NCBI GenBank assembly: GCA_910589105.1
Contig: CAJUST010000007.1
Coordinates: 1-64,000, forward strand
Reading direction: 5' to 3'
Length of the DNA stretch: 64,000 bases
Source of the DNA: an uncultured Lachnospiraceae bacterium
GTDB lineage: Bacteria > Bacillota > Clostridia > Lachnospirales > Lachnospiraceae
The notes beneath the pieces are model-generated. The model was not told the origin of the DNA, did no database searches, and saw nothing but the letters and a program-made list of their open reading frames with translations. The position numbers and the translations under genes are program-made. The first letter of the stretch is position 1. Each line of letters begins with the position of its first letter. Below are positions 7,910 to 16,434 of the stretch, piece after piece.

Positions 7910-7970
7910 AAGCGGCATCTATTTCAAATTAAAACAGATGCCGCTTCCTAATTGAAATTATTTTTTTCCA
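7909..7970 (+). terminator. Strong terminator of the array transcript
   Basis: GAAGCGGCATCT (7909-7920) pairs perfectly with AGATGCCGCTTC (7936-7947): twelve base pairs around a 15-base loop. A T7 run ends near 7968. Between stem and T run, AATTGAAA can also pair with TTTCAAATT in the loop, so an alternative fold exists. It closes the array transcript about 140 bases before fprA. Confidence 0.82.
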
Positions 7971-8047
7971 TCTTACTTCTGTCTTATTCTACTCCAAAAA
8001 TACAATCCCTGTCTAAAATCATTTCCATGTTTTACCTCATAATCCAC

Positions 8048-8077
8048 TTTACAAGCGCCCCCTTTTTCCAGTATAAT
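8048..8077 (+). promoter_or_regulatory. Sigma-A promoter of fprA
   Basis: TTTACA at 8048-8053 and TATAAT at 8072-8077, spacing 18. It gives fprA its own transcript, separate from the array upstream, with a leader of roughly 28 bases. Confidence 0.75.
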
Positions 8078-8111
8078 AAAAGCCACAAAAAAACACAAAG
8101 GAGTGTATAAA

Positions 8112-9263
8112 ATGGAAATTACAAACGACATTAAATATGTAGGCGTCAATGACCATGAAATTGACCTGTTCGAAGGCCAGTACATAGTGGAAAACGGCAT
8201 GGCATACAATTCCTATGTCATACTAGATGAAAAAATTGCCGTTATGGATACCGTAGACGCCAATTTCAAAGAAGAATGGTTAAAAAATCTTGCCTCTGCT
8301 CTTTCTGGCAAAACGCCGGATTATCTTATTGTACAGCATATGGAACCAGATCATTCCGCAAACATTGCGGCATTTATGGAAACCTATCCTTCTGCGAAAA
8401 TCGTTGCAAGCGCAAAAGCATTTACCATGATAAAACAATTTTTCGGAACCGATTACCCTGATAGACAGATGGTTGTCAAAGAAGGCGACACGCTTTCCCT
8501 CGGCAAACATGAACTGTCCTTTGTCGCTGCCCCTATGGTGCACTGGCCGGAAGTCATCGTCACTTACGATGCGCATGATAAAGTCTTATTTTCTGCGGAC
8601 GGCTTCGGCAAATTCGGCGCATTGGACGTGGAAGAAGACTGGGCTTGCGAAGCCCGCCGCTATTACATCGGGATTGTCGGCAAATATGGCGCGCAGGTGC
8701 AAACTTTATTAAAAAAAGCCTCTGCCCTTGACATACAGACAATCTGCCCGCTGCATGGCCCTATTTTAACGGAAAACTTAGACTATTACCTAGGCTTGTA
8801 CAACACATGGTCTTCCTATGCCGTTGAAACCGAAGGCGTCGTAATCGCCTATACTTCTGTGTACGGCAACACCAAAAAAGCCGCCGAACTCCTTGCAGAA
8901 ACATTAGAAGCGCTTGGCTGTCCGAAAGTTGCAATCAGCGATTTGGCGCGTTGTGACATGGCTGAAGCAGTTGAAGACGCATTCCGTTACGGGAAACTCG
9001 TTCTGGCGTCCCCGACCTACAATGGAGACGTATTCCCATTTATGCGGGAATTTATCCATAACCTGACAGAACGCAACTACCAGAAACGCACCGTTGCCCT
9101 TATCGAAAACGGCTCATGGGCGCCAACTGCCGTAAAAACCATGCAAAAAATGTTAGAAGGATGCAAAGACCTTACGTTTGCCAATACAAATGTCAAAATT
9201 ATGTCAGCCTTAAACGACGATAGCATTGCCCAAATAAAAGCCCTTGCAAAAGAGCTTATTTAA
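8112..9263 (+). CDS. fprA: Flavodiiron protein (O2/NO reductase)
   Basis: Reduces oxygen to water, or nitric oxide to nitrous oxide, using electrons usually supplied by rubredoxin; it protects anaerobes from oxidative or nitrosative stress. The 383 residues hold a metallo-beta-lactamase-like domain with the diiron ligands in HMEPDHSANI (about 78-87), MVHWPE and the later PLHGP, then a flavodoxin domain from about residue 250 with the FMN loop TSVYGNTKKAAE. No rubredoxin domain is fused. The ATG at 8112 is preferred to a GTG at 8103 because AAGGAG lies nine bases before it and would touch the GTG. Its 3' end overlaps the convergent SDR gene by eight bases. Confidence 0.93.
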   Translation: MEITNDIKYVGVNDHEIDLFEGQYIVENGMAYNSYVILDEKIAVMDTVDANFKEEWLKNLASALSGKTPDYLIVQHMEPDHSANIAAFMETYPSAKIVASAKAFTMIKQFFGTDYPDRQMVVKEGDTLSLGKHELSFVAAPMVHWPEVIVTYDAHDKVLFSADGFGKFGALDVEEDWACEARRYYIGIVGKYGAQVQTLLKKASALDIQTICPLHGPILTENLDYYLGLYNTWSSYAVETEGVVIAYTSVYGNTKKAAELLAETLEALGCPKVAISDLARCDMAEAVEDAFRYGKLVLASPTYNGDVFPFMREFIHNLTERNYQKRTVALIENGSWAPTAVKTMQKMLEGCKDLTFANTNVKIMSALNDDSIAQIKALAKELI

Positions 9264-9972
9264 CGGGCTTCCTATGAATACGGTGGAGCTGTGGTTTTAG
9301 CGTAAGATCTGAAACCACAAGCCCCTCCCGTTGGCTTATGGCAAATTCCACAGCCTGCGCCACTTCTTCCGGCAGAATCCTTGCCAATTCTTCTTCACTT
9401 TCTTTAAAATCCGCATTGCGGTAGAGATTCGTCTGCGTCATATCTGGAAACACTGTCACAACTTTTACCCCATACTTTCTGACCTCATCAAACAGACTAT
9501 GGGAAAACCCGGCAAGCCCTGCTTTTGTCGCCCCATACGCGCACCCATGCGGATTCGTCCCATACGCCGTAACGGAAGCAATATTAATTACATAGCCCTT
9601 ATGTTTTTTTAATGTCCGAAGAAGCTGCTGCGTTAAAATCATCGGGACTTCCAAATTTACCCGCGTCATCTGCTGGATTTTCTGCGGGTTTAATTCTTCA
9701 TGCGGCCCAAAATACGCCGTCCCGGCATTATTCACCAGCATAACTACACGGCTTTTATTTGTAATCTCCTTTACTTTAGCCAAAAGTCTATCTGTATCCA
9801 GCAAATCACAAACCACTGGGTGGAACAACTCTAAAAAAACATCTTCCTTATCCGGCTTTACAGAAGCAAACTCCCTGCCAAACCCAAAAACCTCATATCC
9901 AAGGCGGCAAAGCATTCGGCTGACGCATAGCCCGATTCCTGATGACGCGCCCGTCAAAATCACAGCATCCAC
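9256..9972 (-). CDS. Short-chain dehydrogenase/reductase
   Basis: A 238-residue classical SDR that should catalyse NAD(P)-dependent oxidation or reduction of an unknown substrate. The Rossmann motif TGASSGIG is at the very N terminus, LVNNAG follows around residue 80, and the catalytic YGATK around 147 carries Tyr and Lys. The start is taken as GTG at 9972, seven bases after GGGGGA and two bases after the stop of the SplB-like gene; a longer reading back to 10083 lies wholly inside that gene. Tight spacing suggests it is co-transcribed with the SplB-like and nucleosidase-like genes. Its link to them is unclear. Confidence 0.85.
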   Translation of the reverse strand: MDAVILTGASSGIGLCVSRMLCRLGYEVFGFGREFASVKPDKEDVFLELFHPVVCDLLDTDRLLAKVKEITNKSRVVMLVNNAGTAYFGPHEELNPQKIQQMTRVNLEVPMILTQQLLRTLKKHKGYVINIASVTAYGTNPHGCAYGATKAGLAGFSHSLFDEVRKYGVKVVTVFPDMTQTNLYRNADFKESEEELARILPEEVAQAVEFAISQREGLVVSDLTLKPQLHRIHRKPVK

Positions 9973-9974
9973 TC

Positions 9975-10997
9975 TCAATCCCCCTGATTCCATACAAATA
10001 TTTGTTCCTTGCGCATCCGCTCTTTCAAGCGGCAAACCAAAAACTCCTCCATCTCCTCTGCCAGTTCTTTTGGATACTGGCATATGCCTCTGGCATTTTC
10101 ATACGGAAACTGCACAACCGCAGAATCCGGATATTGTTTCCGCATCTTTTTCAGATAATCCTTGGGCGCCCGAAACGAACCCACGCTTACGTCTTTGATT
10201 CTTTCCATATCTACGATAGAAAACACCTGATCCAATAATTCCCCATAGCGTAATTTATAATCCGGACAATAAATTACCGGATCAAAGCAGAGCCGCGTCG
10301 AAATTCCTGCCTCCTGAGCCTTTGCCACACAAGAAAGCCTTTGCCTAAGCGGCGGCGTTCCATGTTCATACGCATCAATTACTTCCTGTGGCGACAACGT
10401 AAACGCCAAAACCACACCTTCGCAGGCAAAAAAAGAATCCCAGACAATGTCTCCCGCCGACTTTGTCCGAATCTCAATCTCTAAACCAGAATGCCCGTCC
10501 GCAAACGCCGCCCATTCCTTTCCATATCCTAATACACGCTCAAACGCAAGCAAATCCGTATCATATGAAACGCAAAGATAAACCGGATGGGACTTTAATT
10601 TTTCTTCCACTTCCGCAAAAAAATCCTCAAGGTTGACAAAAATCACAAGATTTGCTGAGGGATACATTCCCTTCAAATAACAATACTCACAATCAAATAC
10701 ACAATTCATCATACAAGACGTATAATAAAAATGCGCATTCCCGAAACTTTGGCATGCCGCAGCTCCCGTATACACCAAATTCCCCTTTTTTTCCGCCAAA
10801 ATTAAACTCTGTCCCCGATGCTGAAGGCGGTAATTCTGCCCTCTGCGGCAAAACACATCTTTATAATGCGAAATCTCAATTTGCTGCGCATTCGGAAACT
10901 GCTCTAAAATCCGCTGTGTCCTCGGATTGCTTTTGACCGATTGTTCTATATAAATATGGGAGCAAAATGAATTAAAATAATCTCTGTTTAAGCTCAT
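9975..10997 (-). CDS. splB: Spore photoproduct lyase-like radical SAM protein
   Basis: SplB repairs the spore photoproduct thymine dimer in germinating spores using S-adenosylmethionine and a 4Fe-4S cluster. In this 340-residue protein the cluster motif is CVFDCEYCYL (about residues 92-101), with the three cysteines spaced CxxxxCxxC when counted by eye rather than the common radical-SAM CxxxCxxC; SplB enzymes carry C-x3-C-x2-C, and the C in SCMMNC just before completes such spacing (CMMNCVFDCEYC). IYIEQSVKSNPRTQRILEQF near the N terminus and the C-terminal GSFRAPKDYLKKMRKQYPDS also fit the family. The ATG at 10997 lies within the preceding gene, overlapping it by 26 bases, and has only a weak, distant ribosome site. 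Related SplB-like genes occur without proven lyase activity, so the function is probable, not certain. Confidence 0.82.
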   Translation of the reverse strand: MSLNRDYFNSFCSHIYIEQSVKSNPRTQRILEQFPNAQQIEISHYKDVFCRRGQNYRLQHRGQSLILAEKKGNLVYTGAAACQSFGNAHFYYTSCMMNCVFDCEYCYLKGMYPSANLVIFVNLEDFFAEVEEKLKSHPVYLCVSYDTDLLAFERVLGYGKEWAAFADGHSGLEIEIRTKSAGDIVWDSFFACEGVVLAFTLSPQEVIDAYEHGTPPLRQRLSCVAKAQEAGISTRLCFDPVIYCPDYKLRYGELLDQVFSIVDMERIKDVSVGSFRAPKDYLKKMRKQYPDSAVVQFPYENARGICQYPKELAEEMEEFLVCRLKERMRKEQIFVWNQGD

Positions 10998-11793
10998 CAA
11001 AACAAACTTTACCTTCTCTCTTATCCTTACAGGGCAGCTTCTTTTCTCGATACAGCGCTTCAATTACAGGCTTCACGTCCACGCCTGCAAGCGCGCAATA
11101 CCGCAAATGCTGCCACAGCAACTCCTCCATCGTCTTCGAACAGTGTAAATCATGGCAAAGCGTCTGAAATCCTTCCACTTTTGGCGTAGAAGAAACTGTC
11201 CTTTTCCCCATATCGTAAAGACGCATGGCAAAACCCGCAATTTCATCTACATGACTTAATAGTATCTGCTCAATCTGCTCCCGCGTCACCTTACGGAAGT
11301 CTATGCCATGATCTGACGCCACTTTCAGAAAACACATCTGATGCGGCGCAAAAAAATAAGCTCCCGCCTGATAAACCGCAGCAGCTTCCATATCAAATAA
11401 CCCTTCCTGCCCCGACAGTTCCATTACTGGTTTTAAAACTGTACTCACAGCGCCTTCCAAAAACGGATGCCGGTACAAAACGTCCGGATAATACGTTTTC
11501 CCCGACGGCAAATCTATAATTTTATTACATAAAACCATTTTGTCTGTGGCGCTTCTTGCCGCGGCAACCCCTACATTCACCAAAAAATCTTCTTGTCCTG
11601 CGCCATACGCCGTACAAATACTGCTTACCGCCACCGCCGCTGAAACCATGCCTGTCCCCATCACTGTGAGTAGGATTTTCCCATCTTCCTCAGAAAAGAC
11701 CTGAAAACGCGTCTGATTTAATTCCTTCTTCAAATGAAAATACTCAATCAGCGCGCGCGCTTCACAGTACATCGCCGTAAAAATATAAACCAT
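10972..11793 (-). CDS. Nucleoside phosphorylase/nucleosidase-like protein
   Basis: A 273-residue protein resembling the MTA/SAH nucleosidase and purine phosphorylase superfamily. The visible marks are VYIFTAMYCEARALIEYF at the N terminus, MGTGMVSAAVAVSSI, LVNVGVAAA, and LFDMEAAAVYQAG, the segment with the Met-Glu that contacts ribose in nucleosidases. The C-terminal 90 residues are not part of the usual domain and look helical. It overlaps the SplB-like gene by 26 bases, so the two are almost certainly expressed together. This pairing suggests a shared task around DNA damage or nucleoside salvage; substrate unknown. GGGATAGGA precedes the ATG. Confidence 0.75.
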   Translation of the reverse strand: MVYIFTAMYCEARALIEYFHLKKELNQTRFQVFSEEDGKILLTVMGTGMVSAAVAVSSICTAYGAGQEDFLVNVGVAAARSATDKMVLCNKIIDLPSGKTYYPDVLYRHPFLEGAVSTVLKPVMELSGQEGLFDMEAAAVYQAGAYFFAPHQMCFLKVASDHGIDFRKVTREQIEQILLSHVDEIAGFAMRLYDMGKRTVSSTPKVEGFQTLCHDLHCSKTMEELLWQHLRYCALAGVDVKPVIEALYREKKLPCKDKREGKVCFDELKQRLF

Positions 11794-11867
11794 TCCTATC
11801 CCTTGTCCCTGTTTTTCTTTCCATTATAACAAACCATGTCCCAAAAGTAAATTCTCCCAATCTAAAA

Positions 11868-11930
11868 ACCCATACCCTATCTAAGCCGGCCTGCCCGAAA
11901 AACAAACAGCGGCAAAAATAGAATATGGGT
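11868..11930 (-). terminator. Terminator of the chemoreceptor gene
   Basis: On the minus strand ACCCATATTCTAT pairs with ATAGGGTATGGGT (ten of thirteen positions), enclosing inner GCCG/CGGC pairing, and is followed at once by TTTTT. It lies directly after the stop of the chemoreceptor gene. Confidence 0.75.
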
Positions 11931-11939
11931 CTAAGCGTG

Positions 11940-13817
11940 TTACGCTTCCACAATTTCTATTAATTTTCCTGCTACATCCGCCATATTCGCAGACACTTCT
12001 TTCGTATTCTGCGAAATCTGCACATTTTCTTCCACTACGCCGGAAATCCGTTCAATCTGGCTGACCGCATCCATGACGATTGAAACATTCCGCCTTACCA
12101 TGTAGGTGATTTTTTCCACATTGCGGTTCGCCTTCCCGATGTTTTCCGACGCCGCTTTAAACGCCTCTACTGTCTCGTTCGTGATTCCTTTCCCATCTTC
12201 CACTGCTTTCATGGAATTTGTAATCAACTCGTTTGTCTCTTTTGCCGCCTGCGCGCTTCTTGTTGCAAGCTCTCCTACCTGTGTCGCCACTACGGCAAAG
12301 CCTTTGCCCCTTTCTCCGGCTCTTGCGGCTTCAATCGAAGCATTTAAGGAAAGCATATTGGTCTGCTCCGCGATCGAATTTATTTCACCGATTATTTTCT
12401 CGATTGCCATTGACATATCACTGATTTTCTGCATAGACTCTTTTAACAGTTCCATCTGTGACTGTGTTGTAAGAATTTCTTCTTCCGTACCCTCCATATC
12501 CGCCGTCACGCTTGCAGACACTTTTACATTGTCATTTAATTCTTTTGCCAACTGCTCCATAATCCGTTTTAAATCTTCAACCGCCCGTTCCTGCTCTCCA
12601 GTCCCCTCATAAATACTGTCTGCGTTTGTAAGCGTCTCGCCTGATACATGATCGAGATCCACGCATGCCTCTTTGACATTTTCAATCATGCGTCTGTTCC
12701 GCTCATTGTCTTCTTTCTGCCTGTCTAAAAGCCTCTCATTTTCTTCCATATGCAGGCAGATGCTTTCCACCATTTTATTGATATTTTCAGAGAGCATTGC
12801 AAACTCCTGATTTCCCGTTTCCTTTACGGCAATGCCAAAATCTCCATTTGCAATTTGCTTCGCAGAATTTGCAATCCTGTAAATTCCTTGTACGATTTTA
12901 GTGTCAATCATACGGCTAATCGCCAAAAGCAATACGCCAAAAATCAAAAGCATGCTAAAGGACACCAGAAGCGTTTGGTTTCTGCGTTTCGAATAGTATT
13001 CACCGGAAGGCAGAAATGTCCCGATTATTTTCCCGTTATATTCTTCTGCCACATAATAGCCTTTTACGCCGCCTACAACCGCTTTGCCTTTTCCCGTAAA
13101 ATTCTCTGGAAATCCAGCTTCCACTGCGGAAGTTCCGATCAGGCCGGAATCCTGATGCGCCAGAATTTGTCCGCTTTCTACGTCAACCGCATAGACATAA
13201 CCGTTCTCACCAAAATCAATATCTTTTAATACCGTGTCAATTTCCGTACCGGCAAGCATTTTCTCCAAGACTTCTGGTTTTACGCCTACCTGAACAAAGC
13301 CTTCATCATCTTTGCGCGCTACGCCGCTGTACTGTATCACAGTTCCTTCCGCTACATTTACTTGCGGCTCCTGAACAAGCTCAACCGAAGGATTCTCGGC
13401 TATTGCCATAAATTCATTCGACTGCCCGCCGCTTTTCATATCAAACCCAATGTAATCCTCATATGTACTGCTGACAATGATCCCTTTCTCATCAATGATA
13501 TGCAGCTCATTGACTATCAGCCTGTCTTTTATTTCATTCAATTTCTCTGAATTGCCGAAAATAGAAGCGTCTGACGCAAGCATATCGGCAAATGCCCTTG
13601 TTTTGGCAAGAAGGCTCTCACTTAGATTTTCTTTTAGATTTTGGATATTTTCTTCATTACTGACTAATTTCTGTTTTACATCTTCCAGCTTCCCTATACT
13701 AGACGCCGTATTGTTCGTTTGGCTCGTCAATGTCTGTAGTCCAAAAATTGCGGCTATCGTAAATGCCAGCGCCACGGACATGTACATGCAAAGGCGGCTT
13801 GTAATTATCTTTTTCAT
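11940..13817 (-). CDS. Methyl-accepting chemotaxis protein
   Basis: A 625-residue membrane chemoreceptor. Transmembrane helix 1 is about residues 10-27; a periplasmic-type sensor region of about 250 residues follows and looks like a Cache domain (VDVESGQILAHQDSGLIGTS). Transmembrane helix 2 is about 283-302, then HAMP, then the long cytoplasmic coiled-coil hairpin whose tip reads EQTNMLSLNASIEAARAGE, the CheA/CheW contact. It would feed the CheA-CheW relay encoded at 54-57 kb. AAAGGAG lies eight bases before the ATG. A TAAA-16-GCTGAAAA sequence just upstream faintly resembles a sigma-28 promoter but sits very close to the gene. The ligand is unknown. Confidence 0.93.
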   Translation of the reverse strand: MKKIITSRLCMYMSVALAFTIAAIFGLQTLTSQTNNTASSIGKLEDVKQKLVSNEENIQNLKENLSESLLAKTRAFADMLASDASIFGNSEKLNEIKDRLIVNELHIIDEKGIIVSSTYEDYIGFDMKSGGQSNEFMAIAENPSVELVQEPQVNVAEGTVIQYSGVARKDDEGFVQVGVKPEVLEKMLAGTEIDTVLKDIDFGENGYVYAVDVESGQILAHQDSGLIGTSAVEAGFPENFTGKGKAVVGGVKGYYVAEEYNGKIIGTFLPSGEYYSKRRNQTLLVSFSMLLIFGVLLLAISRMIDTKIVQGIYRIANSAKQIANGDFGIAVKETGNQEFAMLSENINKMVESICLHMEENERLLDRQKEDNERNRRMIENVKEACVDLDHVSGETLTNADSIYEGTGEQERAVEDLKRIMEQLAKELNDNVKVSASVTADMEGTEEEILTTQSQMELLKESMQKISDMSMAIEKIIGEINSIAEQTNMLSLNASIEAARAGERGKGFAVVATQVGELATRSAQAAKETNELITNSMKAVEDGKGITNETVEAFKAASENIGKANRNVEKITYMVRRNVSIVMDAVSQIERISGVVEENVQISQNTKEVSANMADVAGKLIEIVEA

Positions 13818-13899
13818 ATACTTTTCTCCTTTATTTTTCAGCCCATAAGATTTAGTAATTTAGCTGTCCGCTGTCTATGCAGGTAATAAATTTTTTGTA

Positions 13900-13928
13900 T
13901 TGATTTTCTTTGAAAAATATGCTATATT
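13900..13928 (+). promoter_or_regulatory. Sigma-A promoter of the DUF5688 gene
   Basis: TTGATT at 13900-13905 and TATATT at 13923-13928 with 17-base spacing. The transcript would carry a leader of about 85 bases before the ATG at 14020. Confidence 0.65.
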
Positions 13929-14019
13929 GAGGATCTCTTATCTTATGATTAAAAAAGTCTTTTTTCTTATTCTGGCAAATTCATGCTGCATATCCCATTC
14001 ACCAAAAAGGAGTTCACAC

Positions 14020-14922
14020 ATGAATTTAAGTTATGAAACATTTAAAACATCTATTGTCAGTTTTCTGCAGACACAGTTTGGCGGTGACACTGACGTCTCT
14101 TTGCAGCCGATTGTTAAAAATAACAATCTGAAACTTGACGGCCTGATTATCCAAAGCGCTGCAATTAATGTCTCCCCTACCATCTATTTGAATGCGTATT
14201 ATGAGGATTATCTTTCCGGAACGCCTATTTCCACAATTCAAAATGAAATCATGGCGGCTTATCATAAAAACCTGCCAAAACATAGTATGGATTTTTCTTT
14301 TTTTACCGACTTTGAAAAAGTCAAATACCAGATTATCTATAAACTAATCAACTATGAACAAAACTTTCCTCTTTTAGAGCATGTGCCGCATGTTAAGTTT
14401 CTAGATTTAGCTGTGGTCTTCTGCTGTTTCCTGCCGGATACGCCGAATGGGGCGGCTACCATTTTAATCCACAAACACCATCTGGGCTTATGGAACATAG
14501 ATGAAAACTGCCTTTATGAACTTGCAATGAAAAATACCCCGATCCTGCTTCCTTGTGAAATCAAAAGCATGAATGACGTCATGAAATCTCTATGCCCTGA
14601 AATTCAGGCAGACGAAAGCTTTCCGGATGCGGCTAAGCCCCCTGAGATGTACGTCTTAACAAATACGGAAAAACTCTATGGCGCATCCGCCATACTCTAT
14701 CCTAATATTTTATCTTATTTTGCAAAGCGCCTTAAGGCCGATCTCTATCTTTTGCCCAGCAGTATCCATGAAGTTTTACTGCTTCCAAACTGCCCTGACA
14801 TAAACCTTTCGGAATTAAACTGTATCGTTCAGGAAGTCAACCAATCCCATGTGCAAAAAGAAGAAATCCTCTCTGACCACGCCTATTTATTCAAACAGGA
14901 CGCCGGACTTTTCACCCATTAA
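14020..14922 (+). CDS. DUF5688 family protein
   Basis: A 300-residue protein that fits the DUF5688 family, common in Lachnospiraceae genomes and of unknown function. Recognisable stretches are NVSPTIYLNAYYEDYLSG near the N terminus, then a central FLDLAVVFCCFLPD, and the C-terminal NTEKLYGASAILYPNILSYF and LYLLPSSIHEVLLLP. No signal peptide or catalytic motif is visible, so it is probably cytoplasmic. The ATG at 14020 has AAAGGAG seven bases before it; the 40 in-frame codons upstream have no ribosome site. Its stop overlaps the convergent glgA stop by four bases with no terminator between them. Confidence 0.8.
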   Translation: MNLSYETFKTSIVSFLQTQFGGDTDVSLQPIVKNNNLKLDGLIIQSAAINVSPTIYLNAYYEDYLSGTPISTIQNEIMAAYHKNLPKHSMDFSFFTDFEKVKYQIIYKLINYEQNFPLLEHVPHVKFLDLAVVFCCFLPDTPNGAATILIHKHHLGLWNIDENCLYELAMKNTPILLPCEIKSMNDVMKSLCPEIQADESFPDAAKPPEMYVLTNTEKLYGASAILYPNILSYFAKRLKADLYLLPSSIHEVLLLPNCPDINLSELNCIVQEVNQSHVQKEEILSDHAYLFKQDAGLFTH

Positions 14923-16364
14923 TTGCAAAGACAGCCGTAGAGCCTTTCATACTTCCTTACAGAGCTTTCCCATGAAAAATTCTTTTTCATGCCGCGCGCC
15001 GCTAACTGGTTCCAGTTTTGTTTTTGCGTATAGTACACTTCCATGGCAAAACGGATCATATCCGCCATCTCATGCGCATTATAGTGGGCAAATGAAAAGC
15101 CTGTGCCTTCGTTTGTATATTTATTATAAGGCTCTACGGTATCTTTTAACCCGCCTGTTTCACGCACAATCGGAACAGTCCCATAACGTAAGCTAATAAG
15201 CTGGCTTAACCCGCAAGGCTCAAACAAAGATGGCATTAAAAACGCATCCGCGCCTGCATAAATCTGATGCGCCGCGCTCTCTGAATAGCCAATCATCGCC
15301 GAAAGTTTCTTTGGATACTTTTTCTCAAAATGGCGGAACATATTTTCATAACGGCTCTCTCCCGTCCCAAGCACAGCAATCTGGACTTTCTCTTTTTCTA
15401 AAAATTCATCTAATATGTACGCAACCAGATCAAATCCCTTCTGATCCGACATACGGGACACCATGCCAATCAAAAACGTGTCTTTCTCTTTTGGCAGTCC
15501 CATCATCTCCTGAAGCTTCGCTTTGTTTTTTGGCTTATTGGCCGCAAACGTTTTTACGTCAAACGGCGCCGCAATATACGCATCTTTCTTTGGGTGAAAC
15601 ACTTCATAATCCAACCCATTTACAATGCCGGAAATCTTATGGCTGCAGCTTCTAAGCGCGCCGTCTAACCCCATGCCTCCCTCTGGGGTCATAATTTCCT
15701 TCGAGTACGTTTCACTTACGGCAGTCACAGCATCTGAATAAACGATTCCTCCTTTTAAATAATTCGATTCCCCATACGCTTCGATCCCCCGCATGGTAAA
15801 CACTTCTTCCCTAAGCCCTGTAATGTCCTTTACTTCATGCAATATCCATCTTCCCTGAAAACAGATATTATGAATGGAAAACACTGTGCGGATATTCCGG
15901 TAATCTTCCTTTGCGCGGTATTCTTCACATAGAAAAACCGGAAGCAATCCTGTCTGCCAGTCATTGCAATGAATAATATCCGGCAGAAAATTAATTTTAT
16001 CGAGCGCTTCCAACACTGCTTTTGAAAAAAAAGCAAATTTTTCCACATCTTGATAGATTTCCCCATATGGGCGTTCTCCGGCAAAATAAAACTCATTCTC
16101 CACAAAATAATATTGTATGCCGTCGGCTTTTGCCTTTAAAATCCTTGCAGACTGATTCCTCCAGCCAAGTTTGACAGTAAAATCCGCCACCCGCTTCATC
16201 TTTGCTTTCAGCTTTTGATCGATACACGCATATTTTGGCAAAATAACCCTTACGTCAAACTGTTTTCTGTCAAAATATTTCGGCAGGGAACCGACAACGT
16301 CCGCAAGACCGCCTGTTTTTATAAAAGGCACCGCCTCTGAAGATGCAAAAAGAATTTTTTTCAT
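14919..16364 (-). CDS. glgA: Glycogen synthase
   Basis: Transfers glucose from ADP-glucose to the growing alpha-1,4-glucan. The 481-residue length matches bacterial GlgA (GT5, GT-B fold). The N-terminal KTGGLADVVGSLPKYF contains the KxGGL nucleotide-sugar motif; the C-terminal half has LIGMVSRMSDQKGFDLV and the acceptor/nucleotide loop MPSLFEPCGLSQL. The ATG at 16364 has GGGAGG about nine bases before it; the longer open frame back to 16481 is unsupported. A TATAAT lies about 45 bases upstream, so it may be separate from spo0A. No other glg genes are in the window, so storage genes are dispersed here. Confidence 0.95.
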   Translation of the reverse strand: MKKILFASSEAVPFIKTGGLADVVGSLPKYFDRKQFDVRVILPKYACIDQKLKAKMKRVADFTVKLGWRNQSARILKAKADGIQYYFVENEFYFAGERPYGEIYQDVEKFAFFSKAVLEALDKINFLPDIIHCNDWQTGLLPVFLCEEYRAKEDYRNIRTVFSIHNICFQGRWILHEVKDITGLREEVFTMRGIEAYGESNYLKGGIVYSDAVTAVSETYSKEIMTPEGGMGLDGALRSCSHKISGIVNGLDYEVFHPKKDAYIAAPFDVKTFAANKPKNKAKLQEMMGLPKEKDTFLIGMVSRMSDQKGFDLVAYILDEFLEKEKVQIAVLGTGESRYENMFRHFEKKYPKKLSAMIGYSESAAHQIYAGADAFLMPSLFEPCGLSQLISLRYGTVPIVRETGGLKDTVEPYNKYTNEGTGFSFAHYNAHEMADMIRFAMEVYYTQKQNWNQLAARGMKKNFSWESSVRKYERLYGCLCN

Positions 16365-16434
16365 AAAAATAGACCTCCCATATATTTTCATATGACAAGG
16401 TCTATTATACTCTATTTCCAAGGCAATAAAAAGA

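Larger units (their letters stand above)
7095..7970 (+). ncRNA. Candidate array RNA carrying nine mini-ORF start sites
   Basis: Between the perfect promoter and the terminator at 7909-7970 lies a stretch of about 870 bases without any ordinary gene. It contains nine copies of a start-site motif, consensus GRGGTACAGTCCRATGAAAA, with ATGs at 7130, 7174, 7218, 7262, 7309, 7407, 7495, 7601 and 7892. Each has a purine-rich Shine-Dalgarno stretch 9-10 bases before its ATG. The promoter, repeats and terminator are all on the plus strand and in order, so one transcript is a sound inference. Whether it acts as an RNA, as a set of tiny coding units, or both is not known. It matches no RNA class I can recall. 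Confidence 0.6.

Noticed and set aside
7117..7910. CsrA-sponge RNA of the CsrB type
   Set aside because: Only two of the nine start sites keep the GGA core; most read GAGG or GGGG, so CsrA binding is not supported.
9973..10083. Longer N terminus for the SDR
   Set aside because: The extra residues lie inside the SplB-like gene and precede the Rossmann motif by an unnatural stretch; the GTG at 9972 has a good ribosome site.
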